Below, piece after piece: positions 13,103 through 16,559 of a DNA stretch of 16,559 bases. The stretch covers positions 1 to 16,559 of the forward strand of contig JAIXZF010000076.1 in the NCBI GenBank assembly GCA_027489835.1, in the 5' to 3' direction. Within the stretch, counting starts at the first letter, position 1; every line of letters starts with the position of its first letter. The stretch comes from Hyphomicrobiales bacterium. Lineage in GTDB: Bacteria > Pseudomonadota > Alphaproteobacteria > Rhizobiales > Beijerinckiaceae. The position numbers were made by a program, and so were the translations under genes. The notes beneath the pieces are model-generated. The model was not told the origin of the DNA and did no database searches. It worked only from the letters and a program-made list of their open reading frames with translations.

Positions 13103-14116
13103 TCAGCCGCCGACCCCGCCATCGTTGAGATGGCAGGCGCTGACATGGCCGGGCGCGACCTCCCGCAGCGCCGGTCGCTCGGCCGAGCAGCGCGGCCCGG
13201 CCATGGGGCAGCGCGGATGGAAATGGCAGCCGGGCGGCGGGTTCAGCGGGGAGGGAATCTCTCCCTTCAGCGGGGCAAAGCGCTTGTGGCGCGAGGCGAG
13301 GGTGGGCACGTTCGCCAGCAGCGCCTGGGCGTAGGGGTGGTTCGGCCCACGGAACAGGTCGGCCGCGCTGGCGGCTTCGACCACGCGGCCCAGATACATG
13401 ATCACCACCCGGTCCGAGAGATGGCGCACCACGCTCAGATCATGGCTGATGAACAGGTAGGTGAGGCGCAGCTCCTCGCGCAGCTTCATGAACAGGTTGA
13501 GCACCTGCGCCTGGATCGAGACATCCAGCGCCGCCACGCTCTCGTCGCAGACGAGGAAGCGGGGATTGACCGCCAGCGCGCGCGCGATGCCGATGCGGGC
13601 GCGCTGGCCGCCGGAGAACTGGTGGGGAAAGCGGCGCTTGTAGACCGGATCGAGCCCCACGCGCTCGAGCATCATGTCGACATAGGCATCCTGCCCGGCC
13701 TTGTCGACGAGGCCATGGAAGACTGGCGCCTCCCCGACGATCTCGGCGACCCGCATGCGCGGGTTGAGCGAGGACATCGGGTCCTGGAAGATCATCTGCA
13801 CGGCCAGCGTTGCGGCCTTGCGCTCGGCCGACGTCATGGCGGACGTGGTCTTGCCCTGCCAGGACATGGATCCTTCGCTGGGGGCATGGATGCCGGCGAC
13901 GACGCGGCCGAGCGTGGACTTGCCGCAGCCGGACTCGCCGACGAGGCCGACCACCTCGCCCTCGACGACCGAGAGGTCGACGCCGTCGACGGCATGCACC
14001 ACCTGCTCCCGGTGATGCGCCCCCATCAGGTTCGCGAGCCGCGCCGCTGCATCGAGCGGCTTCACGAAGCGTTTTGAGACGTTCCTCAACTCGACGAGGG
14101 GCGTGGACACGGACAT
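13103..14116 (-). CDS. dppF: Dipeptide/oligopeptide ABC transporter ATPase (DppF/OppF type)
   Basis: This 337-residue cytoplasmic ATPase energises peptide import with DppD on the DppBC channel. Motifs are Walker A GESGCGKST (60-68), Q-loop Q111, signature FSGGQ (167-171), Walker B FLVCDE (187-192) and H-loop H225. The C-terminal oligopeptide-transporter extension carries Cys 297, 303, 310 and 328, the pattern linked to an Fe-S cluster in DppD/DppF-type ATPases. The residue after the Walker B glutamate is Ser (CDESVAALD) where most relatives have Pro; the catalytic Glu is intact. Its ATG overlaps the dppD stop by one base (TGATG), so translation is coupled. It ends the dpp operon about 110 bp before the flagellar promoter. 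Substrate class (peptide, or occasionally nickel or opines) cannot be told without the binding protein. Confidence 0.93.
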   Translation of the reverse strand: MSVSTPLVELRNVSKRFVKPLDAAARLANLMGAHHREQVVHAVDGVDLSVVEGEVVGLVGESGCGKSTLGRVVAGIHAPSEGSMSWQGKTTSAMTSAERKAATLAVQMIFQDPMSSLNPRMRVAEIVGEAPVFHGLVDKAGQDAYVDMMLERVGLDPVYKRRFPHQFSGGQRARIGIARALAVNPRFLVCDESVAALDVSIQAQVLNLFMKLREELRLTYLFISHDLSVVRHLSDRVVIMYLGRVVEAASAADLFRGPNHPYAQALLANVPTLASRHKRFAPLKGEIPSPLNPPPGCHFHPRCPMAGPRCSAERPALREVAPGHVSACHLNDGGVGG

Positions 14117-15102
14117 CAGGCGGCCACCTTTGGCGCATCGAGCGGGAAGTGGCAGCGCGCGGCGCGGCCATCGCCATGGGGCAGGCTGTCGGGCGCGACG
14201 GAGCGGCAGATCTCGCCAGCGCGCTGGCAGCGCGGCGCGAAGGCGCAGCCCGGCGGCAAATGGGCCAGCGACGGCGTGGCGCCGGGGATCTGGGTCAGCG
14301 GCCGGCCGGGAACGCCGGCCGAGGGCAGGGAGCCGAGAAGCCCCGCCGTGTAGGGATGGAGCGGCGCGTCCAGCAGCGCATCGACCGGTCCGGTCTCCAC
14401 GATGCGGCCGGCGTACATCACCGCCACGCGCTGGGCGAGACCTGCGATGACGGTGAGGTCATGGGTGATCCAGATCAGCGCCGTGCCGGTTTCGGCGCAG
14501 AGCTGCTGCATCTCGGCGAGGATCTGGCTCTGGATCGTGACATCGAGCGCGGTGGTGGGCTCATCGCAGACGATCAGCGACGGCGCGTTCAGCAAGGCCG
14601 TTGCGATCGCGACGCGCTGGCGCATGCCGCCCGAAAACTGATGGGGATAGGCGTTCAGCCGCTCATCGGGCGAAGGAATGCCGACGCGGGCCAACGCGTC
14701 GCGGGCGCGGGCACGGGCGGCCTTCTCGGAGACGTTCTCATGGGCGGTGATGGCCTCGATCATCTGGGTGTCGATGCGCAGCACCGGGTTCAGCGTCATC
14801 ATCGGGTCCTGGAAGATCATGGCGATCTCCCGCCCGCGCACCTTGCGCATCTCCTCCTCGGACAAGCCGACGAGTTCCCTGCCATTGATCTTGATGGAGC
14901 CGCCGACGATCCGCCCCGGCGCATCGATGAGGCCCATGATCGAGAAGCCTGTGACGGACTTGCCGGAGCCCGACTCCCCGACGAGGCCGAGCACCTCGCC
15001 CTTGCCGACATGGAAGGACACGCCGTCGACCGACTTCACCGTGCCGGCGCGGGTGAGGAAGTGGGTCTTGAGGTCGGTGACCTCGAGGGTGGGGGGTGTC
15101 AT
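14116..15102 (-). CDS. dppD: Dipeptide/oligopeptide ABC transporter ATPase (DppD/OppD type)
   Basis: This 328-residue ATPase has Walker A GESGSGKS (42-49), Q-loop Q98, signature FSGGM (156-160, the DppD-type variant), Walker B LIVCDE (176-181) and H-loop H214. The C-terminal domain has Cys 286, 292, 299 and 317. Start ATG 15102 (MTPPTLEVTDLK) fits the family; the frame stays open upstream only because it crosses a palindromic repeat, so the apparent 68-residue extension is not believed. The ribosome-binding site is weak (GGGAT). It is separated from dppC by 172 bp, unusual for these otherwise tightly packed genes, and overlaps dppF by one base. Confidence 0.93.
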   Translation of the reverse strand: MTPPTLEVTDLKTHFLTRAGTVKSVDGVSFHVGKGEVLGLVGESGSGKSVTGFSIMGLIDAPGRIVGGSIKINGRELVGLSEEEMRKVRGREIAMIFQDPMMTLNPVLRIDTQMIEAITAHENVSEKAARARARDALARVGIPSPDERLNAYPHQFSGGMRQRVAIATALLNAPSLIVCDEPTTALDVTIQSQILAEMQQLCAETGTALIWITHDLTVIAGLAQRVAVMYAGRIVETGPVDALLDAPLHPYTAGLLGSLPSAGVPGRPLTQIPGATPSLAHLPPGCAFAPRCQRAGEICRSVAPDSLPHGDGRAARCHFPLDAPKVAA

Positions 15103-15136
15103 GCGCGATCCCGCAAGGTTGGCGTCGCGGGGAAGG

Positions 15137-15260
15137 CCCCACCCTTGCCCTCCCCGTGGGGCGGGGAGGGAGATCCGAAGCGGTGCGACAATGCCCTTGA
15201 AGGACAAGCACGGCTGCTTGCCGCTTCCCTCCCCGCCTCGCGGGGAGGGTGAGGGTGGGG
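15137..15260. repeat. Composite palindromic repeat between dppC and dppD
   Basis: Two hairpins with identical 9-bp stems (CCCTCCCCG/CGGGGAGGG) lie at 15148-15170 and 15227-15249, in mirror arrangement. The outer 20-bp arms (15137-15156 and 15241-15260) pair with two mismatches. Inside are GAAGCGG/CCGCTTC (15177-15183, 15221-15227) and CAAGCA-CGGC-TGCTTG (15205-15220), so the whole 124 bp can fold into a nested structure. It has the look of a BIME- or MITE-like intergenic element of alphaproteobacteria. No flanking target duplication was recognised. Confidence 0.8.
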
Positions 15261-15274
15261 TCTGCCGACGCGCA

Positions 15275-16201
15275 TCACTTCTCCAGCCTCGGGTTGAGCA
15301 CGTCACGGATACGGTCGCCCATCAGGTTGATCGAGACGATGGTGAGCAGGAGCGCGATGCCGGGGAAGGTGCTGATCCAGTACTTGCCCGACAGCATGTA
15401 CTGGAAGCCGTTGGCGATGAGCACGCCGAGCGAGGGCTCCGTCTGCGGCAGACCGACGCCCAGGAAGGAGAGCGTGGCCTCGAGCGCGATGGCGTGGGCC
15501 GTCTGCACGGTGACGATGACGATGACCGGCGCGAGGCAGTTCGGCATGATGTGGCGGAAGACGACGCGCGCATGGGAGAGCCCGAGCGACTGGGCCGCCT
15601 CGACATATTCCTTGCGCCGTTCGACCAGCGCGTTGCCGCGCACGGTGCGGGCGTAATAGGCCCATTGCACCACGACGAGCGCGAAGATGATCTTGTCGAC
15701 GCCCTTGCCGAGCGCCGCGACCAGGATGAGCGCGATGAGCACGGCCGGAAGCGACAGCTGCAGGTCGACGATGCGCATCAACACCGTCTCGACGCGCCCA
15801 CCGGCATAGGCGGCGATCAGGCCGACCGCCATGCCGATGGTGGCGGCCAGCACGCCCGACAACGCGCCCACCATCAGCGAGATGCGCAGGCCGTAGAGGA
15901 TGCCGGAATAGAGGTCGCGGCCGACGCCGTCCGTGCCGAGCCAGGCGGTGAAGCCCTCGCCGGTGACCTGGCCGGGGCTGAGGCGGCTGTCCATGATGTC
16001 GACGCTGCGCAGGTCGTAAGGGTTTTGCGGCGTGATGAAGGGCGCGAGCAGGGCCAGCGCCACGATCAGAGAGAAGATGGCGAGGCCGGTGACGGCCACG
16101 CGATCCTCGAAGAAGGCCTTCCTGAAGCGCGTGAAGGGTGTCTCCTCGCGCGGCGGGGCCGGGCTCGCAATCTTGGCCTCGGGCAGGGCGGCGTCAGTCA
16201 T
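15275..16201 (-). CDS. dppC: Dipeptide/oligopeptide ABC transporter permease (DppC/OppC type)
   Basis: This 308-residue inner-membrane permease is of the DppC/OppC type. A cytoplasmic N-terminus (1-35) precedes TM1 (about 36-56, LAIFSLIVALALLAPFI), then a periplasmic segment with L-G-T-D-G-V-G-R-D (typical of DppC) and five further membrane helices. The ATPase-coupling EAA loop is EYVEAAQSLGLSHARVVFRHIMPN. The C-terminus R-D-V-L-N-P-R is characteristic of the family. ATG 16201 lies 10 bp after the dppB stop. With dppB it forms the channel energised by DppD and DppF. Confidence 0.94.
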   Translation of the reverse strand: MTDAALPEAKIASPAPPREETPFTRFRKAFFEDRVAVTGLAIFSLIVALALLAPFITPQNPYDLRSVDIMDSRLSPGQVTGEGFTAWLGTDGVGRDLYSGILYGLRISLMVGALSGVLAATIGMAVGLIAAYAGGRVETVLMRIVDLQLSLPAVLIALILVAALGKGVDKIIFALVVVQWAYYARTVRGNALVERRKEYVEAAQSLGLSHARVVFRHIMPNCLAPVIVIVTVQTAHAIALEATLSFLGVGLPQTEPSLGVLIANGFQYMLSGKYWISTFPGIALLLTIVSINLMGDRIRDVLNPRLEK

Positions 16202-16211
16202 GATGCGGTCC

Positions 16212-16559
16212 TCATGCCTTGGCCTCCGTCAGCCGCACGCGCGGATCGAGGATGGAGTAGAGCACGTCGACCAGGAGGTTGATGGTCACGAAGAGCACCA
16301 CCACGATCATCACATAGGCGACGATGACAGGCCGATCGAGGCGCTGGATGGCTTCGAGCAGCAGCTTGCCCATGCCGGGCCAGGCGAAGATCGTCTCGGT
16401 GACGACCGAGAAGGCCACCAGCGAGCCGAACTCCAGCCCGAGCACCGTGACGATGGGGATCATGATGTTCTTGAGGATGTGGACGCCGATGATGCGGCTC
16501 TGCGAGAGGCCCTTGGCGCGGGCGAACTTGACGTAGTCCATCAGCGCCGCCTCGCGGGC
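16212..16559 (-). CDS. dppB: Dipeptide/oligopeptide ABC transporter permease (DppB/OppB type), N-terminus beyond window
   Basis: Only the C-terminal 115 residues are inside the window; the frame stays open to the right edge (A-R-E-A-A-L before the internal Met at 16541). The visible part begins in the EAA coupling loop (REAALMDYVKFARAKGL, then H-I-L-K-N), continues through membrane helices with F-A-W-P-G-M-G-K-L, and ends with D-V-L-Y-S-I-L-D-P-R-V-R, the standard DppB terminus. The stop is 10 bp before the dppC start. The internal ATG is not the gene start. The periplasmic binding protein gene should lie further upstream outside the window. Confidence 0.93.
   Translation of the reverse strand, partial: AREAALMDYVKFARAKGLSQSRIIGVHILKNIMIPIVTVLGLEFGSLVAFSVVTETIFAWPGMGKLLLEAIQRLDRPVIVAYVMIVVVLFVTINLLVDVLYSILDPRVRLTEAKA

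Noticed and set aside
11386..13128. 580-codon open frame on the plus strand opposite flgE
   Set aside because: Antisense shadow that also runs through the sigma-54 promoter region; no domain.
15103..15306. N-terminal extension of dppD by 68 codons
   Set aside because: The extension is a translation of the palindromic repeat and overlaps the dppC 3' end; the family N-terminus begins at ATG 15102.
13810..16282. Long plus-strand open frames (480 and 534 codons) opposite the dpp genes
   Set aside because: Both overlap strongly supported ABC transporter genes and each other, and have shadow-type composition.
1..16559. tRNA, rRNA, CRISPR, transposase, integrase, toxin-antitoxin or phage genes
   Set aside because: Looked for on both strands and not seen; all substantial open frames with family signatures are housekeeping, regulatory, motility or transport genes.

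Overview
This GC-rich window most likely comes from the chromosome of an alphaproteobacterium of the order Hyphomicrobiales (Rhizobiales), perhaps from the Bosea/Phreatobacter/Methylobacterium side. The basis is the combination of DUF2852, DUF3297, a SixA-YcjX-YcjF cluster, a flgE-flgK-flgL hook operon behind a sigma-54 promoter, and palindromic intergenic repeats of alphaproteobacterial type. The genus is an inference from gene content and style. I see no tRNA, rRNA, CRISPR array, transposase or phage gene.

Layout. Positions 1-720 (minus) hold the N-terminal 240 residues of a PLP-dependent Cys/Met-metabolism enzyme cut by the window edge. A degenerate palindromic repeat separates it from a divergent MoxR-type AAA ATPase (932-1777, plus), which lacks the usual adjacent VWA partner. 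Next come a TetR regulator (1792-2373, minus) and a divergent DUF4267 membrane protein (2483-2905, plus), with a 14-bp inverted-repeat operator between them that overlaps a good promoter. DUF3297 (2930-3187, minus) is followed by an unlisted 32-residue membrane microprotein with its own ribosome-binding site (3416-3514, plus) and a GC hairpin.

A second TetR gene (4254-4895) and a DUF2852 membrane protein (3577-4167) both lie on the minus strand. Each is preceded by a promoter with a shared 20-bp box just downstream of its -10 element. This suggests one small regulon, and the TetR promoter layout predicts a leaderless mRNA. Divergent from it is a compact three-gene unit: SixA-type phosphatase, YcjX GTPase and YcjF/DUF697 membrane protein (5031-8029, plus), ending at a hairpin.

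The rest is on the minus strand. The hook/hook-junction operon flgE-flgK-flgL (12918 down to 8054) is preceded by a near-consensus sigma-54 promoter, an exact IHF-consensus match and two TGCCGG-type palindromes at enhancer distance. Upstream of that lies a dipeptide/oligopeptide ABC transporter in the order dppB (partial)-dppC-dppD-dppF (16559 down to 13103). A 124-bp composite palindromic repeat is inserted between dppC and dppD. The periplasmic binding protein should lie beyond the right edge.

No wholly new multi-gene system is evident. The most novel items are the microprotein, the two-site TetR/DUF2852 regulon, and the DUF4267 gene with its dedicated TetR operator.
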